NCBI GenBank assembly: GCA_963777725.1
Contig: CAVZRR010000002.1
Location: 186,001 to 250,000 of the forward strand
Direction: 5' to 3'
Source of the DNA: RPQJ01 sp963777725
Lineage (GTDB): Bacteria > Pseudomonadota > Gammaproteobacteria > Steroidobacterales > Steroidobacteraceae
Length of the DNA: 64,000 nucleotides
The translations under genes were made by a program, and so were the position numbers. A model generated the notes under the pieces. The model ran no database searches. It saw only the letters and a program-made list of their open reading frames with translations, and was not told the origin of the DNA. Positions 40,046 to 49,121 of the stretch are shown in pieces (position 1 is the stretch's first letter; each line of letters opens with the position of its first letter).

Positions 40046-40625
40046 CCTCCTCGATGCTGACCCGCGCGACCGGTCCAACGGTCGCCAGCCGCGCCACGAC
40101 CCCTTCCCGCAGCGACAGCGATCGCAGTTGCACCGTGACCTCCCCGACTTGCGCCGTTGCGAGGTCCGGCGCCAGCACGACGCGACCGGCAGATCGCAGG
40201 CCCAGGCCCACCGCCTTGAGTGACGCTTCGGTTGCGGTCCACCGCTCGAGCCGCCTCAGCTGCGCCTCTCGGCCCTCCGGCGACCCGACGCCGTCCTCGA
40301 CGTCGAGACCGAGCTCGCAGCACGAGCTGAGCGCGACGGCGACGCGCGTCGCGCAGTGAGCGACGCTGAATCGGGGTCCGCCCTCGACGTATGGCTTGCC
40401 TTCGTGCGGAAAGACGATTCGTCCCGGATCGAGCGGACCGGCATCCAGGCGCACCGCGCCCTGCATCAGCAGATCGATGGCCGCAAGGCTGGCCCGCCTC
40501 GCGATCGCGTCGCAGCGCTCGAGCTGCAGGCGACGGGCATAGGCCAGCTGCGGCAACAGCACCGTATCGAGCGCGGAGCCAAAATGACCCGGAAGTGCCG
40601 CGTGTAGTACGATGACCGCGTTCAT
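40005..40625 (-). CDS. 4'-phosphopantetheinyl transferase (Sfp type)
   Basis: Converts apo-carrier proteins to the holo form using CoA. 206 residues. The family signature is clear: RFSVAHCATRVAVAL, then GLDVED with Mg ligands Asp108 and Glu110, and WTATEASLKAVGLGL with Glu133 and Lys137. It is divergent from the P450-acyl-AMP ligase operon with 48 bases between starts, and that operon encodes an acyl carrier domain. The natural inference is that it activates that domain. Confidence 0.87.
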   Translation of the reverse strand: MNAVIVLHAALPGHFGSALDTVLLPQLAYARRLQLERCDAIARRASLAAIDLLMQGAVRLDAGPLDPGRIVFPHEGKPYVEGGPRFSVAHCATRVAVALSSCCELGLDVEDGVGSPEGREAQLRRLERWTATEASLKAVGLGLRSAGRVVLAPDLATAQVGEVTVQLRSLSLREGVVARLATVGPVARVSIEEVSPAQLGPVPAAP

Positions 40626-40673
40626 TTGCAGCGATTTTCTGCTCGCGCGTCGCAACCCGCCAGTCGGCCCAAC

Positions 40674-41994
40674 ATGACTCTCTCTCCCCGCCGATTGCCG
40701 TCGGACGAACCGCCGGGACCACCAGAGCCGCTCGACCTCGGCGACGCAGACGACTCCATCGACCTGATGCTGGAGTGGTTCGCCGCACACGGCGACACCT
40801 ATCGTGTGTTCTCGCCGGGCCGCGACTCGTGGACCTGGGTCGTCCATCACCCGGACGACGTCAAGCGCGTGATGGTGACGAACCACCGCAACTACACCAA
40901 GGGCGTGGGCATGGACCGGGTGCGGCTGCTGCTCGGCAACGGCCTGATCACCAGCGACGGCGAGTTCTGGCGCCGCCAGCGACGCATGACGCAACCGGCG
41001 TTCCACCGCAAGGTCATCGAGCGATTTGCCGGCGTGATCGACGAATTGAACACAGCCGTGTTCGACCGCTGGGCCGCTGCCGCCGAGCGGGGCGAACCCG
41101 TCAACCTGACGCAGGGCATGAGCGAACTCGCGCTCGACGTCGTGCTGCACTCGATCTTCAGCGAGGACCTCGGGCGCCTGGTCACGGACCTGAACGAAAG
41201 CCCGTTCATGATGGTCACCCGCGAATCGAAGCGCGACCCGCGCTTCGCTTACGAATTCCGGCAGCTCGGCACCGTCGTGCAGCAGATCATCCGGCAGCGG
41301 CGCGCGCACGGCCAACGGCACTGTCGACTTCACGCAGATGCTGATGGAGTTCAAGGACCCGGACACGCAGGCCGGCATGACCGAGCGCGAACTCCTCGAC
41401 GAGATCCTGACCCTCGTCGTCGCGGGACACGAGACGACCGCGAGCACGTTGAACTGGACCTGGTGGCTGGTCTCCCAGCATCCGGAGGTCGAGCGGCGCC
41501 TGCAGGAGGAGCAGGACCGCGTCGGTCCGCTCGGCGCCGGCGCGACCTACGCCGACCTCGAGCGCCTGCCCTACACGCTGGCCGTGCTGCAGGAGGCGCT
41601 GCGCCTGTACCCGCCGGCCTGGATCCTGACGCGGCGCGCGATCGGGCAGGACAAACTCGGTGGCTACGACGTGCCGCCCGGCACCGACGTGTTCCTGAGT
41701 CCGTTCGTGATACACCGGCACCCGGCCTTCTGGGACAATGCCGATCGCTTCGATCCGGGGCGTTTCGAGCCCGGGCGCGGCGAGGCCCGGCACAAGTTCG
41801 CCTACCTGCCTTTCGGCGCCGGACCGCGGCATTGCATCGGCGAGAACTTCTCGATTTTCGAGATGATGCTGCACGTGAACGGCGCCGCTCGCCGCTTCCG
41901 GCTGCGGCCGACGGACACGGCACCGGTAACGATGGAGGCACGCATCAACCTGCGTACCACCCGTGACATCCAGATGATGGTGGAAAAAAGATGA
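40674..41994 (+). CDS. Cytochrome P450, fatty-acid-hydroxylase-like (frame interrupted)
   Basis: Haem monooxygenase of about 440 residues after repair. The first frame covers LLGNGLITSDGEFWRRQRRM (helix C region) to QLGTVVQQIIRQRR. The second begins RTANGTVDFTQMLMEF and includes the I-helix AGHETTAS, the ExxR in EALRLYPPAW, and the haem loop FGAGPRHCIG (Cys near residue 387). The shift, equivalent to one extra base, is at about 41297-41305 in a GCGCGCGC run. The WRRQRRMTQPAFH block resembles the CYP4/CYP102/CYP110 type that attack fatty acids. The stop overlaps the ATG of the acyl-AMP ligase, so substrate delivery by its carrier domain is a reasonable inference. Confidence 0.87.
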
Positions 41995-43955
41995 TCCAGT
42001 ACGCGACCCTGACCGAGATGCTCGACGCCCGCAGCCGCGGATCCGGTGCCATCGGCTATCTCGAAGGCGAAGGCGTGCAGAAGAACCTGGCCTTGTCGGA
42101 CCTGCGACGGCGCGCGCTCGGCATCCTGCGTCACCTGCAGCGCATCGGCGCGCAGCCCGGCGACCGGCTGATCCTGCACGTGGCGAGCAACGAGCAGTTC
42201 ATCGACGCGTACTGGGCCTGCCTGTACGGCGGCATCATCCCGGTTCCGGTCGCCGTCGGCATCAGCGACGAGCACAAGCAGAAGCTGCTGCGGATCGCGA
42301 AACAACTCGGCAATCCGCTGCTCTACACCGATCGCAAGCTGCGCGAGCGGCTCGCGACGTTCGCGGCGACCCAGGGCGAGCCCGAGGCCTGGACGGCGCT
42401 GAAACCGCGCACGTTCCTGATCGACCAGCTCGACGACATCTCGCGCGAGGGTCTGCCGGCCCGCATCACCGCCGACCAGACGGCATTCATCCAGTTCTCG
42501 TCCGGGTCGACCAGCGAGCCGAAGGGCGTCGTGCTGACCCACGGCAACATCCTCGCCAACTGCGAGGGCGCCCGCCAAGGGGCCCGGTTCAGCGAGCAGG
42601 ACATCTCGCTCAGCTGGATGCCGCTGACGCACGACATGGGCCTGATCGGCTTCCACCTGATGATGATGTACTCGGGGGTCCGGCAGTTCCTGATGCCCAC
42701 TGACCTGTTCGTCCGCCGCGCTCTGCTGTGGATGAAGTTCGCCGCCGAAAAGCGTGTCACGCTCAGCTGCTCGCCGAATTTCGGCTACCGGCACTTCCTG
42801 CGCGCGCTCGGCGACCAGACGCTCGAGGGCATGGACCTGTCGTCGCTACGGATCATCTTCAACGGCGCGGAGCCGATCTCGGTGGAGCTCGCCGGCGAGT
42901 TCCTCGACCGCATGGCGCCCTACGGGCTCAGGCGCAGCGCGATGTTCCCCGTGTACGGGTTGGCGGAAGCTTCGCTTGCGGCGATCTTCCCCGAACCCGG
43001 TACGGAGTATCGCTACATCACCGTGGATCGCCGCTCGCTCGGCCTCGGCTCCGCGGCGCGCTTCGTGGCCGCCGACGACCCGGACGTGCTCGAGATCATG
43101 TGCGAGGGGAAGCCAATTCCGTACATCAGCGTCAAGCTGGTGGACGACGACGGCACCGAGGTCGCGCCCGGGCACGTCGGTCACCTGCTGATCCGCGGGG
43201 ACAACGTGACCCGCGGCTACTACGAGAACCCGGAAGCCAACGCTGCTTCGATCACGCCGGACGGCTGGCTGAACACCGGCGACCTGGCGCTGCTGCACGA
43301 GGGCGAGTTCTACATCACCGGCCGATCGAAGGAGATCATCTTCGTCAACGGCCAGAACTATTACCCGTACGACCTCGAGTCGGTGGTCCAGGCGGAACCC
43401 GGTCTCGGCCACGGCAAGGTGATCGCCGCCGGAGTGCGCAGCCACGGCTCGGCGACGGACGACCTCGTGCTGTTCGTGCAGCACCGCGGTTCGATGCAGG
43501 ATTTCCTGCCGCTCGCCGCGCGCGCGATCCACCTCGTCAACGAGCACGCGGGGGTCGAGGTGGCGCGCGTGGTCCCGGTGCAGCGCATTCCGAAGACGAC
43601 GAGCGGCAAGCTGCAGCGCACGGCGCTGGCGCAGGCCTACGAGAACGGCGAGTTTGCGGCTGAGATCGCGGAGTTCGACGCCGCCTGGGCCGCTGCGCAC
43701 GGCGCCGGCCGCGCTGCGGCAGGCATGATCGAGCAGCAGATCAAGGCGATCGTCGACGACACGTTGCCGGGCAAGCACGTGGACGTCGACGACAACCTGT
43801 TCGAGGTCGGCGCGAGTTCACTGACGCTGATCCAGATCCACGAGAAGATCGACGAGCTGTTCCCCGGCAAGGTGGACCTGACCGACCTGTTCGATTTCCC
43901 GACCGTGAGCCAGTTGGCGAAGCACCTGGAGCAAAAGTTAGGGGATAGGGGATAG
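41991..43955 (+). CDS. Fatty acyl-AMP ligase fused to an acyl carrier protein domain
   Basis: 654 residues. The adenylation module has the ATP loop FIQFSSGSTSEPKG, SWMPLTHDMGLIG, FNGAEPI, YGLAEASL and NTGDLALLHEGEFYITGRSK, the pattern of fatty acyl-AMP ligases that activate acids without CoA. The C-terminal about 75 residues are a carrier domain, with the phosphopantetheine serine at 610 in VGASSL. The expected role is to adenylate a fatty acid and load it onto its own carrier arm. It is coupled to the P450 (ATGA). The last residues GDRG and the TAG stop come from the heptamer repeat. Confidence 0.9.
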   Translation: MIQYATLTEMLDARSRGSGAIGYLEGEGVQKNLALSDLRRRALGILRHLQRIGAQPGDRLILHVASNEQFIDAYWACLYGGIIPVPVAVGISDEHKQKLLRIAKQLGNPLLYTDRKLRERLATFAATQGEPEAWTALKPRTFLIDQLDDISREGLPARITADQTAFIQFSSGSTSEPKGVVLTHGNILANCEGARQGARFSEQDISLSWMPLTHDMGLIGFHLMMMYSGVRQFLMPTDLFVRRALLWMKFAAEKRVTLSCSPNFGYRHFLRALGDQTLEGMDLSSLRIIFNGAEPISVELAGEFLDRMAPYGLRRSAMFPVYGLAEASLAAIFPEPGTEYRYITVDRRSLGLGSAARFVAADDPDVLEIMCEGKPIPYISVKLVDDDGTEVAPGHVGHLLIRGDNVTRGYYENPEANAASITPDGWLNTGDLALLHEGEFYITGRSKEIIFVNGQNYYPYDLESVVQAEPGLGHGKVIAAGVRSHGSATDDLVLFVQHRGSMQDFLPLAARAIHLVNEHAGVEVARVVPVQRIPKTTSGKLQRTALAQAYENGEFAAEIAEFDAAWAAAHGAGRAAAGMIEQQIKAIVDDTLPGKHVDVDDNLFEVGASSLTLIQIHEKIDELFPGKVDLTDLFDFPTVSQLAKHLEQKLGDRG

Positions 43956-44037
43956 GGGATGGGGGATAGTCGGAGGTGGCTGCCGAACGGTCGGCGGAAC
44001 CCTCTTCACTATCCCCCATCCCCTATCCCCTATCCCC
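43941..44037. repeat. GGGGATA heptamer hairpin, copy 2
   Basis: Left arm 43941-43970 is GGGGATA twice, GGGGATG, GGGGATA and GT. Right arm 44008-44037 is its perfect 30-base inverted copy; the loop is 37 bases. After the left arm comes CGGAGGTG, the same core as in copy 1, so the element is more than a simple repeat. It lies between convergent genes and provides the stop codons of both: each protein ends in GDRG. Strong bidirectional terminator potential and G-quadruplex potential. Confidence 0.9.
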
Positions 44038-44856
44038 TTCCCTCCGCAGTTTCCACCTCCGGTGCGACCACCACCACCCCGCCGGGTCGTTCCGGATCCA
44101 GGCCTCGAGCGCGCGGGCGTAGCGTGCCGTCAACTCGCCGTTCGGCAACTTCTCGCCCGCGACGTTGAGCGGCTCGAACTCCAGTTCGTAGCGGCCGCGC
44201 TCCAGGCGGCGCATCCGCACGATGCAGGCCGGCGATCGCAGCGCGCGCGCCAGCAGTTCCGGGCCCATGAAGAACGCCGTGTCCTGGCCGAGAAACTCCA
44301 TCCAGTGCTTCTCCGGGCTGGTGCGCGGCACCTGGTCAGCCAGGAAGCCGATCGCCGCGGCATCGCGGAAGCGGGCGAGTTCCTGCAGCAACGACTTCGC
44401 CGCGATCATCCGGGCGCCGAATCGCGATCGCATCCCGAGGAACCACGCGTCGACACGCGCGTTGCTGATCGGCTTGTAGAGGCTGACCATGCGCTCGCCG
44501 AGTTCGAGCGACACGCGCTGCGCCATCCATTCGAAGTTGCCGTGATGGGCACCGACGAGGATCAGCGGGCGCGGCGCGGCGGCGCTCGCCAGCACCTCGG
44601 GATTGGCCAGCGTGACGCGCTCGCGCAGCTCGTCTGCGCCGATCCGCGACGCGTACAGCACCTCGGCCGCCAGTTCGCCCTGCCTGCGGATGAACTCGCG
44701 CTCGATCTCCCTGAGGCGGGCGACCGGCAGCGCTGGAAACGAACGCGCCAGGTTGCCGCGAATGACGTTGCGGCGTAAGCCAAGCAGGCGATGGGCGACC
44801 CACGCGACGACCCGGGCCACGCCGTAGTAGGCACGCAGCCGCAGGCCGTCAGTCAT
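44023..44856 (-). CDS. LpxL/HtrB-family lipid acyltransferase (second gene of pair)
   Basis: 277-residue membrane-anchored acyltransferase. The HX4E motif is in GAHHGNFEW (His104, Glu109). SLYKPISNARVDAWFLGMRS, GFLADQ and DTAFFMGPELLARAL are typical of lipid A late acyltransferases that use acyl-ACP. The ATG overlaps the stop of the paralogue upstream by 8 bases. Its last codons (GDRG and TAG) are encoded by the heptamer repeat. In this setting the donor could be the P450-modified acyl carrier protein; that is inference. Confidence 0.87.
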   Translation of the reverse strand: MTDGLRLRAYYGVARVVAWVAHRLLGLRRNVIRGNLARSFPALPVARLREIEREFIRRQGELAAEVLYASRIGADELRERVTLANPEVLASAAAPRPLILVGAHHGNFEWMAQRVSLELGERMVSLYKPISNARVDAWFLGMRSRFGARMIAAKSLLQELARFRDAAAIGFLADQVPRTSPEKHWMEFLGQDTAFFMGPELLARALRSPACIVRMRRLERGRYELEFEPLNVAGEKLPNGELTARYARALEAWIRNDPAGWWWSHRRWKLRREGDRG

Positions 44857-45695
44857 ACAGCCTCTTCGGTCGCTTCCACCGGTTGTAGGCCCAGAAATAC
44901 TGCGCCGGGTACGCCATCACCTGCTGCTCGAGTGCGTGCACGTAAGCCCGCAGGACGCGGTCCGGATCGGGCCGCTCGCCGGGGGCCAGCAGCGGCACGA
45001 AGCGCGCGACGTAGCGCCCTCGCCCATCCGGTCGCACGGCGATGAAAAACGGCTCGTAGCCCATCTTGGCGCTGATCCAGCCCGGCCCGCAGTAGAACGC
45101 CGTGTCGAGCCCGAAGAACGGCAACCAGCACTGTTGCTCGCTGCGCGCGGGCGGCGACTGGTCGGCCAGCATCGCGAGCAGCCGGACCCGGCCGCGCTGC
45201 GCGATCAGGTGCTGCACGAGGTCGTTGGCCGGGATCATCGTCGCGCCGAAGCGGCTGCGGATGGCCTGGATCTCGGCGTCCGCGCGCGCAGAACTCGCGG
45301 GCTTGTAGGCCGCGACCAGCGGCTCGTCGAACGCCGTCGAGCAACGCAGCAGCAGCCATTCCCAGTTGCAGTGGTGCGCGGCGATCAGCATCACCCGCCG
45401 GTTCGCACGCAGCGCCTCGAGGATCAGTTCCGGGTTCTCGAAACGCATCCGCTGCTCGAGGCTGCGAGGCGAGATCCGCGGGCCATGGGCGAATTCGGCC
45501 GCGAGCCGTCCCAGCGAGACGTAGAACTGTTGCAGCGTCCGGTGCCGGGCCTCCTCTCCCAGTTCGGGCAGGCAGCGCGCCAGCCCTTGCTCGACGAGGT
45601 CGCGACGCCAGCCGATGACGCGCAGCACCCAGGCCACGAAGCGCGAAGAACGCGTAGAGCAGCGGCAGCGGCAGGAGGGCCAGAACGCGAAGCAT
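44849..45695 (-). CDS. LpxL/HtrB-family lipid acyltransferase (first gene of pair, frame interrupted)
   Basis: The main frame carries LIAAHHCNWEWLLL (HX4E), LVAAYKPASSARADAEIQAI, MLADQSPPARSEQQCWLPFF and DTAFYCGPGWISAKM, all LpxL-like. The N-terminal hydrophobic stretch (MLRVLALLPLPLLYAFFA) lies in another frame, and joins at FVAWVLRVIGWRRD if one extra base near 45640 is removed. The repaired protein is about 281 residues. It is upstream of and overlaps its paralogue. Two tandem late acyltransferases could add two different chains, as LpxL and LpxM do. Confidence 0.83.
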
Positions 45696-45736
45696 GCGCT
45701 CGAACGGGCTCTAGGAAGGAATGTCGAGCGCGAAAC

Positions 45737-45812
45737 TGGTGCCGGAGGAGGGACTCGAACCCCCGACCCATCGCTTACGAAGCGATTGCTCTACCAACTG
45801 AGCTACTCCGGC
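45737..45812 (-). tRNA. tRNA-Thr (anticodon CGT)
   Basis: 76 nucleotides including an encoded CCA. The acceptor stem GCCGGAG pairs with CTCCGGC, the D-arm reads TAGCTCAGTTGGTAGAGCA, the anticodon arm ATCGC-TTCGTAA-GCGAT shows anticodon CGT for codon ACG, and the T-arm has GGTTCGAGTCC. All cloverleaf elements are present. A TATACT -10-like hexamer lies at 45823-45828, ten bases before the 5' end. Confidence 0.97.
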
Positions 45813-45853
45813 GGGGGCGCGCAGTATACGGACTCGGCCCCGCCCCGTGAAGC

Positions 45854-46285
45854 TCAACCCTTGCGCCGCACCCGGATGACCACGTCGACGCTCTCGATCT
45901 CCGTGCCGGGCGGCAACTCGGGCAACCGGGCGAACGAGAGATCCTCGGGCCGGATGTCGATCATCTCGCCCGTATCGACGTTCTGGAAATGGTGGTGCGG
46001 CGCCATCGTCGAGTCGTAGACGCAGCGCTCGGGATCGGCGTGGATCTCGCGCGCCAACCCTTCCCCGACGAACAGGTTGAGCGTGTTGTAGACCGTGGCC
46101 TTGGAAACGTGGCCGGCCGCGCCCTCGCGCACGGACGCGAGGATCTGCTCCGCCGTGAGGTGCCGCGGGGCGGTCAGCAGGATCTCGGCGACGCGCAGCC
46201 GCTGCGCGGTCGGGCGGATGCCATGCTGCTCGAGGATCAGCCGGGCGCGGTCCGCCGCGGCGTCGGGGCCGGGGATTGTTGACAT
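45854..46285 (-). CDS. Fur-family transcriptional regulator without structural cysteines
   Basis: 143-residue winged-helix metalloregulator. RPTAQRLRVAEILL and VSKATVYNTLNLF form the DNA-binding domain, and APHHHFQNVDTGEMIDI is the metal-sensing segment. The CxxC zinc pairs of Fur, PerR and Zur are missing; only one Cys is present. This resembles Irr-like or other Cys-less branches. ATG 46285 sits only about 8 bases after a perfect TATAAT, so the mRNA would be leaderless or nearly so. It lies between tRNA-Thr and the divergent pilin operon. The regulated metal or ligand is unknown. Confidence 0.85.
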   Translation of the reverse strand: MSTIPGPDAAADRARLILEQHGIRPTAQRLRVAEILLTAPRHLTAEQILASVREGAAGHVSKATVYNTLNLFVGEGLAREIHADPERCVYDSTMAPHHHFQNVDTGEMIDIRPEDLSFARLPELPPGTEIESVDVVIRVRRKG

Positions 46286-46293
46286 GGGCCCGA

Positions 46294-46299
46294 ATTATA
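46294..46299 (-). promoter_or_regulatory. Consensus -10 (TATAAT) of the Fur-family gene
   Basis: On the reverse strand the sequence CGTATAATTCGGGCCC precedes the ATG, giving an exact TATAAT. With a normal -10 to start-site distance, transcription would begin within a few bases of the ATG, predicting a leaderless message. No good -35 is seen. Confidence 0.5.
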
Positions 46300-46414
46300 C
46301 GTCCGCGGCGGCCGGCAGCCAGCATTTCTGCGCGGATCGGTGCGAAACGAGCGATGACGGCACGACGGACGCGCCCTACCCTCGCAACCCCAGGGACTGG
46401 AAAGGAGACGTGCC

Positions 46415-46946
46415 ATGGATCGGCACCGGGGCCACACGCTGCCCGAACTCGTCTTCACGGCGGCGATTGCCATCGGCCTGCTCGGCTGGGGCGTTCCCAC
46501 CTTCCGCGATGCCCAGCTCAACGCCTCCCGGACCCGCGAGGTGAACCAGTTCATCCAGGCCGTCTTCCTCGCCCGCAGCGAGGCGATCAAGCGCAACGGC
46601 GTCGTGAGCCTGTGCCCGAGCCTCGATGGTGACCGCTGCGCCGACGCCGGCACCGCCTGGAGCCGCGGCTGGATCGTGTTCGTGAACTCCGACCGCGACT
46701 CGCCGGCCGTCCGCGACGACAGGGGAGGAACTGCTCCGCGTCTACCCGCAATGGCCACACGGCGCCGTCAATGCCAATCGCGGCACACTCTCCTTCCGGC
46801 CCTTTGGCCAGATGGGGGTGACGGCCACGTTCACCTTCTGCGACGATCGCGGCTCGCCAGCCGCGCGGGCGGTCATCATCAGCCAGACCGGGCGGCCCCG
46901 CGTGTCGGACCGCAGCGCGGCGAACACCCCGCTCGCCTGCATTTAG
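46415..46946 (+). CDS. fimT: GspH/FimT-family minor pseudopilin (frame interrupted)
   Basis: Type IV minor pilin. The N-terminus MDRHRGHTLPELVFTAAIAI has a prepilin cleavage site after Gly6 and the +5 Glu. The frame fails at about 46721 (GACAGGGGAGG, one extra base). In the +1 frame it continues GEELLRVYPQWPHGAVNANR, GTLSFRPFGQMG and ends SAANTPLACI at TAG 46946, a typical FimT C-terminus with its Cys. The repaired length is about 176 residues. First gene of the minor-pilin operon; a second fimT follows. Confidence 0.83.
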
Positions 46947-47036
46947 TCAAATGGCGCGGCCGCTCGTCGCCGCCCGCCGCCCGCTCGTCGGAATGTCGCT
47001 GGACCGCTTGCGGGCCGACCTATGCTCCATCCCGAC

Positions 47037-47636
47037 ATGAAAGCGAACAACGCCGGTTTCACGCTCCTCGAACTCATGGTCGCCATCACCGTGCTGGCGT
47101 TGCTGCTCGGCATCGGCGTGCCGGGCTTCCGGGACTTCGTCCGCAACAGCCGGATGACCGCGGCCACGAACGACATCGTCACCGATTTCAGCATTGCGCG
47201 CTCCGAGGCCGTCAAGCGCCGCGTACCGGTCACGCTCTGCAAGTCGCAGAACCTGACGGCCTGCGACACGGCTGCCGCCGGGGCTTTCCGCACCTGGATC
47301 ATGTTCGTCGATGATGCAGACCCGGCCGTGGCGGCAGGCACCGACGGCGACGGCGTGGTCGATGCCGGCGAGGTGATCCTGCGGCAACGGACGATCGCGG
47401 ACACGATCACCGTCACGACGAATGCGAACGCACGGCGGGTGACGTTCCTGCCCACCGGTTACCCGAACGCCAACGCCGCGGGTAACGTCACCGATTTCAG
47501 GCTTTGCGACGACCGCGGCAACGAGATCAGCGTGGGCGGCAATTCCGCAGCCCGCGCCGTCCGGATCCTGCCGACCGGGCGACCGGTTGCGGTTCGTGAC
47601 AAGGCCACCATCACGACGCTGGGAGGCTGCCCGTGA
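47037..47636 (+). CDS. fimT: GspH/FimT-family minor pseudopilin (second copy)
   Basis: 199 residues. MKANNAG-FTLLELMVAITV is a canonical class III prepilin signal with cleavage after Gly7 and +5 Glu. The globular part shows RVTFLPTGYPNANAAGNVTD, FRLCDDRGN and a final GGCP, with paired Cys. I chose ATG 47037 over 47022 because leader peptides are short. The stop overlaps the pilV GTG. Confidence 0.9.
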   Translation: MKANNAGFTLLELMVAITVLALLLGIGVPGFRDFVRNSRMTAATNDIVTDFSIARSEAVKRRVPVTLCKSQNLTACDTAAAGAFRTWIMFVDDADPAVAAGTDGDGVVDAGEVILRQRTIADTITVTTNANARRVTFLPTGYPNANAAGNVTDFRLCDDRGNEISVGGNSAARAVRILPTGRPVAVRDKATITTLGGCP

Positions 47637-48094
47637 GATCGCTGCACAAGAGTGGCCCCCGCCAGGCCCGGCGCCGCCAGCGTGGCTTCACGCTCGTCGA
47701 GGCGCTGGTCGCGCTGCTGGTGCTCTCGGTCGGCCTGCTCGGCATCGCGGCTCTGTATGTCGAGACGCTGCGGGCCAGCCGCATGTCGCTCTATCGAACC
47801 CAGGCCGTGAATTTCGCCACCGACCTGGCGGACCGGATGCGCGCCAATCGGCTGCCAGCCACTGCCTACAACTGCGGTAGCCCCTGCGTGGCGGCGAACG
47901 GCGGCAATCCCGTGGCGATCGCCGACTTGACCGACTGGATGGGCCGGATCGGCACGGCATTGCCCGGGGGCACGGCCAACGTGACCTTCGTGGCGGGCAC
48001 GGCGACGACGCCCGATGCCTACCTGATCGAAGTGGAGTGGACGGAAGTCGAGCAGGCCACCCCCGTCGACTTCCAGCTGCGCGTCGAGATCTGA
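47633..48094 (+). CDS. pilV: Minor pilin PilV
   Basis: 153 residues from a GTG overlapping the preceding stop. After a basic leader (RQARRRQRG) comes FTLVEALVALLVLSVGLLGI, the prepilin helix with +5 Glu; TLRASRMSLYRTQAVNFATD and LADRMRANR are the PilV hallmark. It is a subunit of the priming complex at the pilus tip. Confidence 0.9.
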   Translation: MRSLHKSGPRQARRRQRGFTLVEALVALLVLSVGLLGIAALYVETLRASRMSLYRTQAVNFATDLADRMRANRLPATAYNCGSPCVAANGGNPVAIADLTDWMGRIGTALPGGTANVTFVAGTATTPDAYLIEVEWTEVEQATPVDFQLRVEI

Positions 48095-48104
48095 GGAGCC
48101 CAAC

Positions 48105-49121
48105 GTGACCACCGGCATGACGGAAATGCGGCAGCAGCGAGGCGTCGGCCTGATCGAGCTGATGGTCGCCATGTTGATCGGGCTGTTCCTGATCTTGGGC
48201 GCGGTGACGGTCTTCAACCAGAGCCGCAACACCTATCGCGCCTCCGAGGGCGTCGCGCGGCTGCAGGAGACTGCCCGACTCGCGATGGACGTGATCGAGT
48301 CGGACATCCGCATGGCCAATTACTGGGGCATGAACAACCGGGCCGAATACATCGTCAACCGGGCCGGCCCGTCGCAGCCGCCGCCGGCGGAATTCAATGC
48401 CCAGCAGCAGACCAACGTGTCGCTCTGCGGCACCGCCGCGAGCAACTGGGTCATCAACCTCGACGAGTACCTCGGCGGCTCGAACAACAGTTACGGCCTG
48501 CAGTGCGCCGCGTCGAATTACCAGGGCGGCAGCGACGTGGTCGTGATCCGGCGCGCGAACGAGGCCCGGCCGGCGGCGCTCGATCCGAACCGGGTCTACC
48601 TGCAGACGAGCCGCATCCAGGGAACGCTGTTCGTCCCGAACGCCGCCTGCACGCTGCCGACGAACCCGACCTGCATCCCCGCCGCGTACCTGCCGCCCGC
48701 GTCGGAGTCGCGCGAGCTCGAAGCGCGCGCGTACTACGTGTCGTCGCAGTCCACGTTGCGCAACGACGTGCCGTCGCTGCGCCGCAAGCGATTCGCTAAC
48801 GTGAACACGGCCGTCGCGGGGGACGCCATCCTCGACGAGGAAATCGTCTCCGGCGTCGAGGACCTGCAGGTGCGCCTCGGCGTCGACACCAACGGCGACT
48901 CCAACATCGACCAGTACGTCAACCCGGGCGGCGTGCCCGGCAACGCGGCGGTCGTTTCGGTCACGATCTGGCTGCGGGTCCGCGCCGAGGACCGGGACTT
49001 CGGCCACCGGGACCAGACGGCCTACCAGTACGCGGACATGGCGGCGGCGTTCACGCCGAACGACAACTACCGCCGCATCCTGGTCTCGAAGACCATCCAC
49101 ATCCGGAATTCGCGCATATGA
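48105..49121 (+). CDS. pilW: Minor pilin PilW
   Basis: 338 residues from GTG 48105 with AGGAG seven bases upstream. The prepilin site is RQQRG-VGLIELMVAMLIGL. The rest follows the PilW layout: FNQSRNTYRASEGVARLQET, AMDVIESDIRMANYWG, and late DLQVRLGVDTNGDSNIDQYV. The last contains a D-x-N-x-D-x-N-x-D calcium-loop-like pattern. The stop overlaps the pilX ATG. Confidence 0.9.
   Translation: MTTGMTEMRQQRGVGLIELMVAMLIGLFLILGAVTVFNQSRNTYRASEGVARLQETARLAMDVIESDIRMANYWGMNNRAEYIVNRAGPSQPPPAEFNAQQQTNVSLCGTAASNWVINLDEYLGGSNNSYGLQCAASNYQGGSDVVVIRRANEARPAALDPNRVYLQTSRIQGTLFVPNAACTLPTNPTCIPAAYLPPASESRELEARAYYVSSQSTLRNDVPSLRRKRFANVNTAVAGDAILDEEIVSGVEDLQVRLGVDTNGDSNIDQYVNPGGVPGNAAVVSVTIWLRVRAEDRDFGHRDQTAYQYADMAAAFTPNDNYRRILVSKTIHIRNSRI

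Noticed and set aside
40005..41447. A 480-residue version of the phosphopantetheinyl transferase extending under the P450
   Set aside because: The family is about 200-240 residues and the ATG at 40625 gives a standard protein. The extension is antisense to P450 coding sequence.
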